Shown here piece after piece: positions 57,050 through 64,000 of a stretch of 64,000 bases of DNA. The notes under the pieces are model-generated. The model was not told the DNA's origin. It did no database searches and was given only the letters and a program-made list of their open reading frames with translations. The number at the start of each line of letters is the position of its first letter. Within the stretch, counting starts at the first letter, position 1. The translations under genes and the position numbers were made by a program. The stretch is from JBCBKP01 sp038521625 (GTDB lineage: Bacteria; Planctomycetota; Phycisphaerae; Phycisphaerales; UBA1924): positions 1 to 64,000 of the forward strand of contig JBCBKP010000005.1 of assembly GCA_038521625.1 (NCBI GenBank), read 5' to 3'.

Positions 57050-59812
57050 ATGACGAGTCGTTCGATGAACCGCGCTACGCGGGCCGCCGCGCTTGCGCTG
57101 GCCGCCGGATCGGTCGGCACCGCGACGGCGCAGGACACCGGCGTGTTCCTGCAGATCTTCGAGAACCAATGGCAGTTCATGGAACGCCGCGCCGCCGACA
57201 TCTTCGCCGCCGGCTACCAGTCGGTCTGGCTGCCGCCCCCGTCGAAGGCCGCCGACGCGTTCAGCGTCGGCTACGACACGTTCGACCGCTTCGACCTCGG
57301 CCGGCCCCCGCTCTCGGACAACAGCTCGGGCCGCGCCCGCACCGCCTACGGCACCGAGAAGACCTACAAGGCAATGGTCCAGCTGCTCCGCCGCGCGGGC
57401 ATCCAGGTCTACTCCGACGCCGTGCTCAACCACAACAGCGGGCGCACCACCAGCAACGCGTTCTTCGAGGCCGGCGGCTGGCCGGGTTTCCACGTCCCCG
57501 TCGAGGGCCGTGACAAGTTCGGCACCGACGACTGGGGCGACTTCCACGAGGGCGTCGGCCAGTTCACCTATCTCCAGTCGGAGAACCCCGGCGCGCCCAA
57601 CTACGACCTCTTCCGGGGCGATCTCGTCGCGCTGGTCGACATCAACCAGTTCGACAGCAACGACTTCATCCGCCAGCCGACCAACCCGGTCGACCCCGCC
57701 AACATCCCCGCCGGTACCGTGCGGAACCAGGCCGACGCCGCGAACGCCAGGTTCTACCCCGACGTCAGCCTCCCGCCGGTCGTGTTCACCAACACCGCGA
57801 CGAACAACAAGCCCTCCTCGCAGCTCGTCACCCGCTACCCGTTCAACCTCGCCGACCCGATGGCCGGCGACCCCGTCCGCGAGAACCCGGGCGAGTACCT
57901 CGCCCGCTGGGGCCAGTGGATGATGGAGGTCATCGGGATCGACGGCTTCCGCCTCGACGCCTCCAAGCACACCTTCCCTCAGTTCTGGGACGAGCTCTGG
58001 GACGCGGGCGTCTTCCGCACCCGCACGCTCGCGAACGGCGCGAAGATCAACCCGCTCACCTTCGGCGAGAACACCACCGGCAACGGCGACATCCTCGCCA
58101 ACTTCTTCCGCGAGGACTCGGTCGCCAACCGGGACTCGCTCGACCTCGCCGGCGCGGGATCGCTTCGGAACCTCGTCGGTTCCAACGGCTTCGGCAACTG
58201 GAGCGACGTGCTCAACGCGCACCTCGACCAGTCCGACAACGGCCTGCAGGACGGCAGCGCCGGCATCATGCACGCCTACAGCCACGACAACGGCACCGTC
58301 GGGAACGGCAGCAGCCTGCCCGCCATCCCGACCGAGCGGCAGGTCGGCCTGTTCGCCCACGCCTACCTCATGACCCGCCCGGGCCGCGTGCTCGTCTACC
58401 ACAACGCCCGCGGCGTCCCGCGCTCCTTCGGCTTCTTCCCGCGCGAGGGCGCCCCCCAGGCGCTCGGCCTCGACCCGAACACCCAGCAGCCAGACGATTC
58501 GATCACCGAGCTCGTCGGCATCAACCGCAGCCACGCCTACGGCTTCTACTTCCCCCTCGTCCTCGAGGGCGACGTCTTCATCTACGAACGGGCCAGCAAC
58601 GATCGCGCCTCGCTGCTCGTTGGCCTCAACGACAGCTACGCCAACGGCTCGATCCAGTCCCGGACTGTCACGACCCGCTTCGCCCAGGGCACGCGCCTGC
58701 ACGAGCTCACCGGCAACGCGGCCGACCCCGACGTCGACCCGACCGACGTCATCCCCGAGATCATCACCGTCGGCGCGGGCGGCCAGGTCACGCTCCAGGT
58801 CCCCTCCAACGCCAACGGCGGCGCCGACCACAATCACGGCTACGTCATCTACGGCCCGCTCGCGCCCGACAGCACGCTCACGATCGTCGGCGCCAGCGGC
58901 ACCATCCCGCCGGACCCGTTCACCTTCCCCGACTTCGCCCAGCGCCTCACCTCGTCGCAGATCGTCACCGGCGATCAGTTCACGATCCGCCTCGAAACCG
59001 CCCCGGGCGATCCGCTCGCGTTCGACCCCGAGAACAACACCGGGGCCTGGACCGACGACAACGCCCTCTTCCGCATCAACGACGGCGGCGAGGACTGGAA
59101 TGGCAGCGGCGCGCCCGACTTCGGCCCGTTCAGCGCGATCATCCCCTTCTTCGAGAACTTCACCGACACCAAGACGCCCGGGAGCACGCAGGGCAACCGC
59201 GAGGGCCTCTACGAGCAGATCGTCGACGCGACCCGCCTGCCCGAGGGGTACAACTTCGTCCGCACCATCGCGTTCCTCCAGCGCGTCGGCCCGCCGGCGA
59301 TCCTCGACGAGCAGCGCGTCTCGGTCTACGTCGACCGTCTCGAGCCCGACCTCGAGCTCGTCGTGCCCGACCTCTCGGTGGACCTCCAGCCCGAGCTGCA
59401 GCTCTTCAACACCGACAACACGATCGACACGCTGCACACCTTCCTCAACCTGCCCGATGGCTCCGACCCCGTCGCGCTCACCAACGCGTTCAACCGCCGC
59501 GGCCTGTACGACCGCGACGAGTACCGATTCATCTTCGACGAGCCGTTCCAGCCCGGCGAGAACACCGTCACGGTCGTCGCCTTCGAGTTGTCCGGCCGCG
59601 CCAGCGTCCAGGAGATCACCGTCATCGCCCCGGGCGAGTGCCCGATCGACTACGCCGACCCGATCGGCACGATCTCACAGGCGGACGTCGCGGCCTTCGT
59701 CGACCTGTTCTTCGCGAACGACCCCGCCGCCGATCTCGCCGAGCCGTTCGGCGTGATCAGCCAGGCGGACGTCGCCGAGTTCGTCGACCTCTTCTTCGGG
59801 CCCTGCCCCTAG
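57050..59812 (+). CDS. Secreted alpha-amylase family (GH13) protein with GC-type dockerin tail
   Basis: The protein has 920 residues, with AGAGGAG before ATG 57050 and a signal peptide ending in G-T-A-T-A-Q. The GH13 barrel has V-Y-S-D-A-V-L-N-H-N, G-F-R-L-D-A-S-K-H (nucleophile Asp303), L-T-F-G-E-N-T-T-G (acid/base Glu near 340) and Y-S-H-D-N-G-T (transition-state Asp near 413). About 400 residues of beta-rich modules of unknown type follow. The last ~57 residues have two units: F-V-D-L-F-F-A-N after I-S-Q-A-D-V, and F-G-V-I-S-Q-A-D-V-A-E-F-V-D. It is probably an endo-acting starch hydrolase on the cell surface. Confidence 0.93.
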   Translation: MTSRSMNRATRAAALALAAGSVGTATAQDTGVFLQIFENQWQFMERRAADIFAAGYQSVWLPPPSKAADAFSVGYDTFDRFDLGRPPLSDNSSGRARTAYGTEKTYKAMVQLLRRAGIQVYSDAVLNHNSGRTTSNAFFEAGGWPGFHVPVEGRDKFGTDDWGDFHEGVGQFTYLQSENPGAPNYDLFRGDLVALVDINQFDSNDFIRQPTNPVDPANIPAGTVRNQADAANARFYPDVSLPPVVFTNTATNNKPSSQLVTRYPFNLADPMAGDPVRENPGEYLARWGQWMMEVIGIDGFRLDASKHTFPQFWDELWDAGVFRTRTLANGAKINPLTFGENTTGNGDILANFFREDSVANRDSLDLAGAGSLRNLVGSNGFGNWSDVLNAHLDQSDNGLQDGSAGIMHAYSHDNGTVGNGSSLPAIPTERQVGLFAHAYLMTRPGRVLVYHNARGVPRSFGFFPREGAPQALGLDPNTQQPDDSITELVGINRSHAYGFYFPLVLEGDVFIYERASNDRASLLVGLNDSYANGSIQSRTVTTRFAQGTRLHELTGNAADPDVDPTDVIPEIITVGAGGQVTLQVPSNANGGADHNHGYVIYGPLAPDSTLTIVGASGTIPPDPFTFPDFAQRLTSSQIVTGDQFTIRLETAPGDPLAFDPENNTGAWTDDNALFRINDGGEDWNGSGAPDFGPFSAIIPFFENFTDTKTPGSTQGNREGLYEQIVDATRLPEGYNFVRTIAFLQRVGPPAILDEQRVSVYVDRLEPDLELVVPDLSVDLQPELQLFNTDNTIDTLHTFLNLPDGSDPVALTNAFNRRGLYDRDEYRFIFDEPFQPGENTVTVVAFELSGRASVQEITVIAPGECPIDYADPIGTISQADVAAFVDLFFANDPAADLAEPFGVISQADVAEFVDLFFGPCP

Positions 59813-59853
59813 GGGCACGAGCCCCGAGACGACTACCGGTTGCACCGATCAAC

Positions 59854-59884
59854 GGGCCGGCTCCTCGACGGGGGCCGGCCCTTT
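59854..59884 (+). terminator. Terminator of the alpha-amylase gene
   Basis: Stem GGGCCGGC/GCCGGCCC (59854-59861 and 59874-59881) is followed by TTT. It lies 41 bases after the stop. Confidence 0.65.
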
Positions 59885-59969
59885 CTCATGCGCCGTGGTC
59901 TCGCCGCCGAGGCGACGACGTCCGAGCCCCGCCGGACCGCCGCGACCGATCGATCGGGCCCGGCGCAAA

Positions 59970-60001
59970 GAAAGAGGGCGGGTCCCTCTCGGAACCCGCC
60001 C
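59970..60001 (-). terminator. Terminator of the 727-residue dockerin-tailed gene
   Basis: On the minus strand the stem GGGCGGGT/ACCCGCCC (59976-59983 and 59994-60001) is followed by CTCTTTCTTT. It lies 33 bases past the stop. Confidence 0.65.
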
Positions 60002-60034
60002 CCACGGCTACTGCGCTGATCACTCAGCGATCGA

Positions 60035-62218
60035 TCACGGCATGAAGCCCATCGGGCAGCCGGCGAAGAACAGGTCGACGAACTCCGCCACGTCGCCCTG
60101 CGAGACCACGCCGAACGGCGGCACGAGGTCCGCCAGCGACCCGCCGGCGAAGAACTCGTCCACGAACGCGCTCACGTCGGCCTGGCTGATCACGCCGAAC
60201 GGCGCGACGAGGTCGGCGAAGCTGCAGGGCGGGGTGCCGGTCAGCACCACGAACTGCTCGCCCGCGACCTCGGGGTTGGCCACGTCGTCCTCGAAGTTGA
60301 TCATCGTCGGGTCGTCGCCCAGCTGGGCGGCCGGGATGATGCCGCCCATGCCGTCGTCGCCGAACGCGAGGTTGCCGGTGACCTGGTTCGAGAGGAACGG
60401 GTCATCCGACGAGCCGTTCGCGACGATCGCCGTCACCCTGATGTCCGACGTGCCGTCCCAGCCGAGCTCGTCCAGATCGATCGAGATCTCGAGCCCGGTC
60501 GTGACCTGGCGGGCGGCGCCCGCCGAGGTGGTCGCGAGGTCGGCGGTCACGCCGGCGACGTTCGAGCCGTCGTAGGCGACCTGCAACAGGCCGGCCGGCG
60601 GCATCAGGTTTCCGTTGTTCACGACCTCGTCGGTCGTGATCCGCGGCGAGAACTCGGTGAAGATGAACTGGCCGCTCCCGGGGATGTCGACGCGCGGGCC
60701 CGAGAAGTCCATCAGCTCGACCGGCTCGGTCCGCGGGGTCATCGGATCGTCCGGGATCGGCGTGCCGTCGTTCTCCTCGAGGAAGCCGCCGAAGAAGGCG
60801 CCGTAGTCGAGCGAGTTGTTGAACTGATCGAGCAGCGGGCCGTTGGTCCGGAGCACGCCGGCGTTGGTGAAGTTGCCGAGGTTGCCCGAGCCGCCGTCCA
60901 CGAACGTATTGAACACCATGACGTAGTCGGCCTCGAAGGCCGCGTCGAACGTCAGACCGCCCAGGTTGTTCAGCAGGTCGAACACCAGGTCGATGTTGTC
61001 CGTACGCAGGACGTTCTGACCGCCCGGCGCGGCATCCAGGAAGATCAGGAGGCGGTTGCCGATGACCTCCATGTTGCCCGCGAGGTGCAGGTAGAGCCGG
61101 TTGGCGCCGACGTCCACGCGGGCGCGGACGTTGTTCAGCTCTGAGCCGTAGCTCCAGTTCGAGTCCGGAGAGACCGGCGTCGTCGCCGCGGCCGTGCCCG
61201 TGACACCGGCAGTGTTGGAGTTGTCGATGCCGAAGCCGATCGCCGGCGACCCGCCGGTCGGGAACGCCGCGTTCGCCGCGCCGTAGCCGGCGAGGTTGCC
61301 GACCGCGTCGATCTGCGCGTCGTTGCCGCTGAACGCGCCGAACAGCGCCCGCGGCACGTTCGGCGTCATCTCGTCCTCGTCGTCGTCGATCGAATCGATC
61401 GAGATGATGAAGTCCGGCTGGAAGCCGTTGTCGAACACGCTCGGCAGCGTGCCCCCCATGCCGTCGTCGCCGACCTGGCCGTTCAGGACCGCGGCCCCGT
61501 CGCCCGTGCCGACGCCGTACTGCGTGGCGCCGCCGATGACCGAGTCGATGAACAGGTCCAGCGCGTTGCCGTTCGCCTCGAGGTTGCCCGCGATGAACAG
61601 GTAGAGGTTGGTTGAGTCGGCCAGCGCGTAGACCGCGTCGATCTCCGAGCCGCCGCCGCCGATCTCGGTCGCGTCGCCGTTGTCACCGAACGCGGTGAAG
61701 TTCTGCTGCAGGAAGATCCGAGAGGAGACCGGGTACTCGCCCTCGGTGTTCGCCGCGTCGAGCACCGGCGTGCCCGAGACGATGCTCGCCGCCTCCACGA
61801 AGATCTGGCCGGCCGCGAAGTCCGGGTCCGACGAGAAGTCGTTCGGCGGGTTGCCGATGTTGTTCAGCTCCGGCAGACCGCCGTTCGTGATCAGCTGGTT
61901 CGAGATGAACGACCGGTCGCCCGATGTCACGTAGCCGAACAGGCTGAAGCTGCTCGGGTTGCCGATCGCCGACAGCGGGATCACGAGTTCGACACCCGTC
62001 GCGACGTTCTCCGGATCACCCAGCACGCCGCCGCCGCTGAACTGCCCCGGGCCGTTGTCGCCGAAGCTCGTCGGCTGCACCTGGGCCGAGCCAAGACGCG
62101 GAGCGCCGTAGATCGCCAGCTCGCTCGCGTCGACGACGCCGTCAACGGTAATCTGCCCCATCGCCGTGCCCGCGAGCATCGCGAGCGCAGCAGCACACGT
62201 CACAGTGCTCTTCTGCAT
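60035..62218 (-). CDS. Secreted repeat protein with double GC-type dockerin tail
   Basis: The protein has 727 residues from ATG 62218; a TTG four codons upstream is weaker. The signal peptide is M-Q-K-S-T-V-T-C-A-A-A-L-A-M-L-A-G-T-A-M ending G-Q. The mature part is acidic and built of similar modules: N-L-Y-L-F-I-A-G-N-L-E-A-N-G-N and R-L-Y-L-H-L-A-G-N-M-E-V-I-G-N are matched units, followed by D-N-G-F-Q-P-D-F-I-I and D-A-A-F-E-A-D-Y-V-M. The end has two F-G-V-(I/V)-S-Q-(A/G)-D-V units around F-V-D-E-F-F-A-G-G. I recognise no catalytic motif. It may bind carbohydrate or form surface structure. It is convergent with the amylase and divergent from the prepilin-like gene. Confidence 0.82.
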   Translation of the reverse strand: MQKSTVTCAAALAMLAGTAMGQITVDGVVDASELAIYGAPRLGSAQVQPTSFGDNGPGQFSGGGVLGDPENVATGVELVIPLSAIGNPSSFSLFGYVTSGDRSFISNQLITNGGLPELNNIGNPPNDFSSDPDFAAGQIFVEAASIVSGTPVLDAANTEGEYPVSSRIFLQQNFTAFGDNGDATEIGGGGSEIDAVYALADSTNLYLFIAGNLEANGNALDLFIDSVIGGATQYGVGTGDGAAVLNGQVGDDGMGGTLPSVFDNGFQPDFIISIDSIDDDEDEMTPNVPRALFGAFSGNDAQIDAVGNLAGYGAANAAFPTGGSPAIGFGIDNSNTAGVTGTAAATTPVSPDSNWSYGSELNNVRARVDVGANRLYLHLAGNMEVIGNRLLIFLDAAPGGQNVLRTDNIDLVFDLLNNLGGLTFDAAFEADYVMVFNTFVDGGSGNLGNFTNAGVLRTNGPLLDQFNNSLDYGAFFGGFLEENDGTPIPDDPMTPRTEPVELMDFSGPRVDIPGSGQFIFTEFSPRITTDEVVNNGNLMPPAGLLQVAYDGSNVAGVTADLATTSAGAARQVTTGLEISIDLDELGWDGTSDIRVTAIVANGSSDDPFLSNQVTGNLAFGDDGMGGIIPAAQLGDDPTMINFEDDVANPEVAGEQFVVLTGTPPCSFADLVAPFGVISQADVSAFVDEFFAGGSLADLVPPFGVVSQGDVAEFVDLFFAGCPMGFMP

Positions 62219-62242
62219 TACACACCCCAAACTTTCTCATTT

Positions 62243-62264
62243 GGGCCGACTCCTCCGTCGGCCC
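62243..62264 (-). promoter_or_regulatory. Perfect stem-loop in the 5' leader of the repeat-protein gene
   Basis: GGGCCGAC/GTCGGCCC forms an 8-bp perfect stem with a six-base loop. On the coding strand the loop reads GGAGGA. It lies 24 bases upstream of ATG 62218. It could stabilise the mRNA or affect translation. There is no T-run, so it does not look like a terminator. Confidence 0.45.
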
Positions 62265-62416
62265 TCGAAATATCTACCTGCAATGTAGTGGGTGAAAGCG
62301 GTGCCGCGGATGGGCAATCGCGAAATTTGGTAGCCCTTTCAATCGGGTGGGGCACATACCCTATCGCTCAACCCTGGATATTCGCATCGCGATCGGTGGC
62401 TGTGGTTCTCGGACGA

Positions 62417-62430
62417 TGAAAGCGATTCGA
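62417..62430. promoter_or_regulatory. LacI-like operator half-match
   Basis: TGAAAGCGATTCGA contains the core AAGCGATT (A-A-N-C-G-N-T-T), but its right arm departs from the palindrome. It shares the 10-base word GAAAGCGATT with the site at 62535. Confidence 0.25.
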
Positions 62431-62534
62431 ACGCCCCGATGGCGACCGCTGCGACCCGCCGTGCTGTGTCACCCCAGGTGTTGTGGATACGAATCTCGGA
62501 GAATCCGGATCAACCGATGGGATTGCCCCGCGAA

Positions 62535-62549
62535 TCGAAAGCGATTACC
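62535..62549. promoter_or_regulatory. LacI-like operator half-match, second copy
   Basis: TCGAAAGCGATTACC repeats GAAAGCGATT and lies inside an inverted AATCG/CGATT. It is about 70 bases upstream of the prepilin-like start. Confidence 0.25.
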
Positions 62550-62620
62550 TTGGAGAGATGGCAAGCTGCGGACCGCGCCCTCCGGTTGGGAGCCGCAAAC
62601 CCGCATGGGAGTGTGCAGAA

Positions 62621-63676
62621 ATGACGATCCGTTTTTCTCGGCGTGGCTTTACGCTGATCGAGCTCCTCGTGGTCATCGCGATCATCGCGCTGCTGATCGG
62701 GATCCTCCTGCCCGCGCTGGGCCAGGCGAGGCAATCCGCGCAGCGCCTCCGCGATCTCACCCAGGTCCGCGGCATGGGCCAGGCGATGTACCAGTACGCC
62801 TCCGACCAGCGGGACTGGCTCCCCCTCATGCCGTTCGGCGGAAGCGGCAACAACTCCGATGAGGCCCAGTACCGAGGCAATACCGCGCTCCCCCTGCTGA
62901 GCGGCCAGAACCGATACGGCGGGGTCGCGGGCATGTTCAGCCTCTACCAGGCCGGCGACGCCGAGGTGACCGACCCGACGCCGGGATCCGCCACGGCGCC
63001 GGTCAACGGCGACTTCGGATACTGGGGCTCCAACGAATTCGTCCCCGGTGTTGGCTTCCAGGCCACGCTTGCGACCTACGCCAACGGCAACGACACACCG
63101 CTGATGGCGCCGTACATCGACACCTTCGAGATCCTCACCTCGCCCGGACACAACCTCGACTACTACAACAAGTTCTCGACGGGCAACGGCGTCGGCAGCG
63201 GGCCGACCTCGAGCATCGAGAACTTCATCGTCAGCGGCAGCACGGGCGGGACCGACTCCGTGAAAGCGAAGATCCCCGAAGCGCCTCAGAACGAGTTCGA
63301 GGTCGTCCACTACAACGTCTCGTACCTGTACATCGCGGGCATGCGTCTCGACGACCCGCTGATCCTCTTCCCGCCGCCGATGTGGGGCACCGAGACGATC
63401 GAGTTCGATATCAAGACGCAGGCTTGGCACGGCGAGGCGCGGAACAGCGAGCAGTACGTCAACCGCGTCGGCTTCAACGAGAACACCGGGTTCGCCGAGG
63501 ACGACATGTGGGGCGACCGGGGCGGCAACTACGTCTTCACCGACGGCTCCGCCGACTTCTTCACCGAGGACCCGCAGGAGACGTTCTTCAGCAATCCCGA
63601 CAGCCAGCGCGCCATCGACCTGCTGACGCAGAACCGCGACCCCAAGCGCAGCCGCACCGTCCAGACGATCGACTGA
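62621..63676 (+). CDS. Type II secretion pseudopilin-like protein
   Basis: The protein has 351 residues from ATG 62621; a longer frame from 62483 has no such leader. The prepilin peptidase site is R-R-G-F-T-L-I-E-L-L-V-V-I-A-I-I, with the usual Glu at +5 of the mature protein. The helix ends with L-P-A-L-G-Q-A-R-Q-S-A. The C-terminal N-Y-V-F-T-D-G-S-A-D-F-F is the DUF1559-like ending abundant in planctomycetes, although this protein lies at the edge of that family. The role is unknown; in related genomes such proteins often adjoin transport and carbohydrate genes. A lipoprotein gene follows after 153 bases. Confidence 0.9.
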   Translation: MTIRFSRRGFTLIELLVVIAIIALLIGILLPALGQARQSAQRLRDLTQVRGMGQAMYQYASDQRDWLPLMPFGGSGNNSDEAQYRGNTALPLLSGQNRYGGVAGMFSLYQAGDAEVTDPTPGSATAPVNGDFGYWGSNEFVPGVGFQATLATYANGNDTPLMAPYIDTFEILTSPGHNLDYYNKFSTGNGVGSGPTSSIENFIVSGSTGGTDSVKAKIPEAPQNEFEVVHYNVSYLYIAGMRLDDPLILFPPPMWGTETIEFDIKTQAWHGEARNSEQYVNRVGFNENTGFAEDDMWGDRGGNYVFTDGSADFFTEDPQETFFSNPDSQRAIDLLTQNRDPKRSRTVQTID

Positions 63677-63829
63677 TCAACGACGCCACGAACCGCGCAG
63701 CCGACCCGCCCGGGACGCCTCGCCGAGGTCTCCGGGGCGGGCCGGTCTCGTTCTATCGCAAGCCGAACGAGAGGGCTGTATCCTGAACGAAGATCGCGCC
63801 GCGCCCGCGGCGCTCAAGGGAGCCCCGCC

Positions 63830-64000
63830 ATGACCGCCTCCGTCACGTCCTTGCTCTCGCGCATCGCGGCCATCTCGATCGGCGCACTCGGCCTCGCGAC
63901 GCTCGCCGCCTGCGACGGCGGCACGCCGGCGTCTTCGAACGGCGGCGCCGCGACCGCTCAGCCCGAGACGACGACCGCCGGCGGCAGCGCGACGGCCGCT
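63830..64000 (+). CDS. Lipoprotein, partial (3' end beyond the right edge)
   Basis: 57 codons are visible from ATG 63830, with AAGGGAG upstream. The hydrophobic leader (I-S-I-G-A-L-G-L-A-T) ends in the lipobox T-L-A-A-C, giving an acylated Cys28. A Gly/Ala/Thr/Ser linker with A-Q-P-E-T-T-T follows. Such linkers often precede solute-binding domains of sugar importers, and the context (amylase, glucosidase, pseudopilin) would suit that, but no domain is in view. Confidence 0.75.
   Translation, partial: MTASVTSLLSRIAAISIGALGLATLAACDGGTPASSNGGAATAQPETTTAGGSATAA

Larger units (their letters stand above)
62231..62620. other. Divergent promoter region
   Basis: This 390-base gap separates the dockerin-tailed repeat gene (minus) from the prepilin-like gene (plus). 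It holds a leader hairpin (62243-62264) and two operator-like sites (62417-62430, 62535-62549). Composition is less GC-rich than in genes, as expected for promoters. No coding frame with convincing composition was found. Confidence 0.55.

Overview
The window is high-GC DNA (about 70% by eye) from a bacterium with clear planctomycete traits, most likely class Phycisphaerae. The clues are three exported proteins that end in the F-G-x-I-S-Q-A-D-V-x-x-F-V-D-x-F-F tail known as a GC-type dockerin, a prepilin-type protein with a DUF1559-like G-N-Y-V-F-T-D-G end, a hexapeptide NeuD-like transferase, a truncated parallel beta-helix protein, and fused SecDF. No plasmid, phage or CRISPR module is seen. 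Almost every gene looks chromosomal.

Layout. 1-1.13 kb: start of a secreted glycine-rich protein on the minus strand, running off the left edge. 1.3-4.5 kb: gcvT, asnB and tRNA-Phe. 4.5-5.3 kb: a gene that has lost its 3' end against the tRNA, and a pair of REP-like hairpins. 5.3-13.2 kb (minus): the hutH-hutU-hutG-hutI histidine-degradation genes, followed by map, trpA and a NeuD-like acyltransferase, closed by a terminator. 13.5-14.93 kb: a lower-GC islet with an integrase tail that reads over the 3' half of a tRNA-Ser gene, plus an orphan polymorphic-toxin C-terminus with its likely immunity gene. The islet abuts a beta-helix gene that has lost its N-terminus.

15.9-24.2 kb: a membrane protein with an unusual Trp/Cys motif, PepSY, cupin, proS, a degenerate QueC-like protein, a sirtuin without zinc cysteines, and malic enzyme. 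24.2-38.9 kb (minus): a long, tightly packed run for envelope and export: Nudix, site-2 protease, rhomboid, tgt, yajC, secDF, LysM, hldD, alpha/beta hydrolase, UDP-glucuronate decarboxylase, GNAT, and an RsbU-type phosphatase. 39.1-42.4 kb (plus): rpsB-tsf with a terminator, a LURP-one/Tubby-like protein, and a Tat-exported superoxide dismutase. 42.7-49.1 kb (minus): a complete oligopeptide-type ABC importer with an enlarged OppC-like permease.

49.2-64 kb: an inositol-phosphatase-family gene, then a region of exported enzymes: S41 peptidase, a serine beta-lactamase-like hydrolase with dockerin tail, an Esterase-D-like esterase, GH31 alpha-glucosidase, GH13 alpha-amylase with dockerin tail, a 727-residue repeat protein with dockerin tail, a prepilin-like protein and the start of a lipoprotein. 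Palindromes resembling LacI-family operators lie in three of the divergent promoter regions here. They suggest, but do not prove, a shared carbohydrate-responsive circuit. Extracellular starch or alpha-glucan breakdown is the clearest physiological theme of this end of the window.
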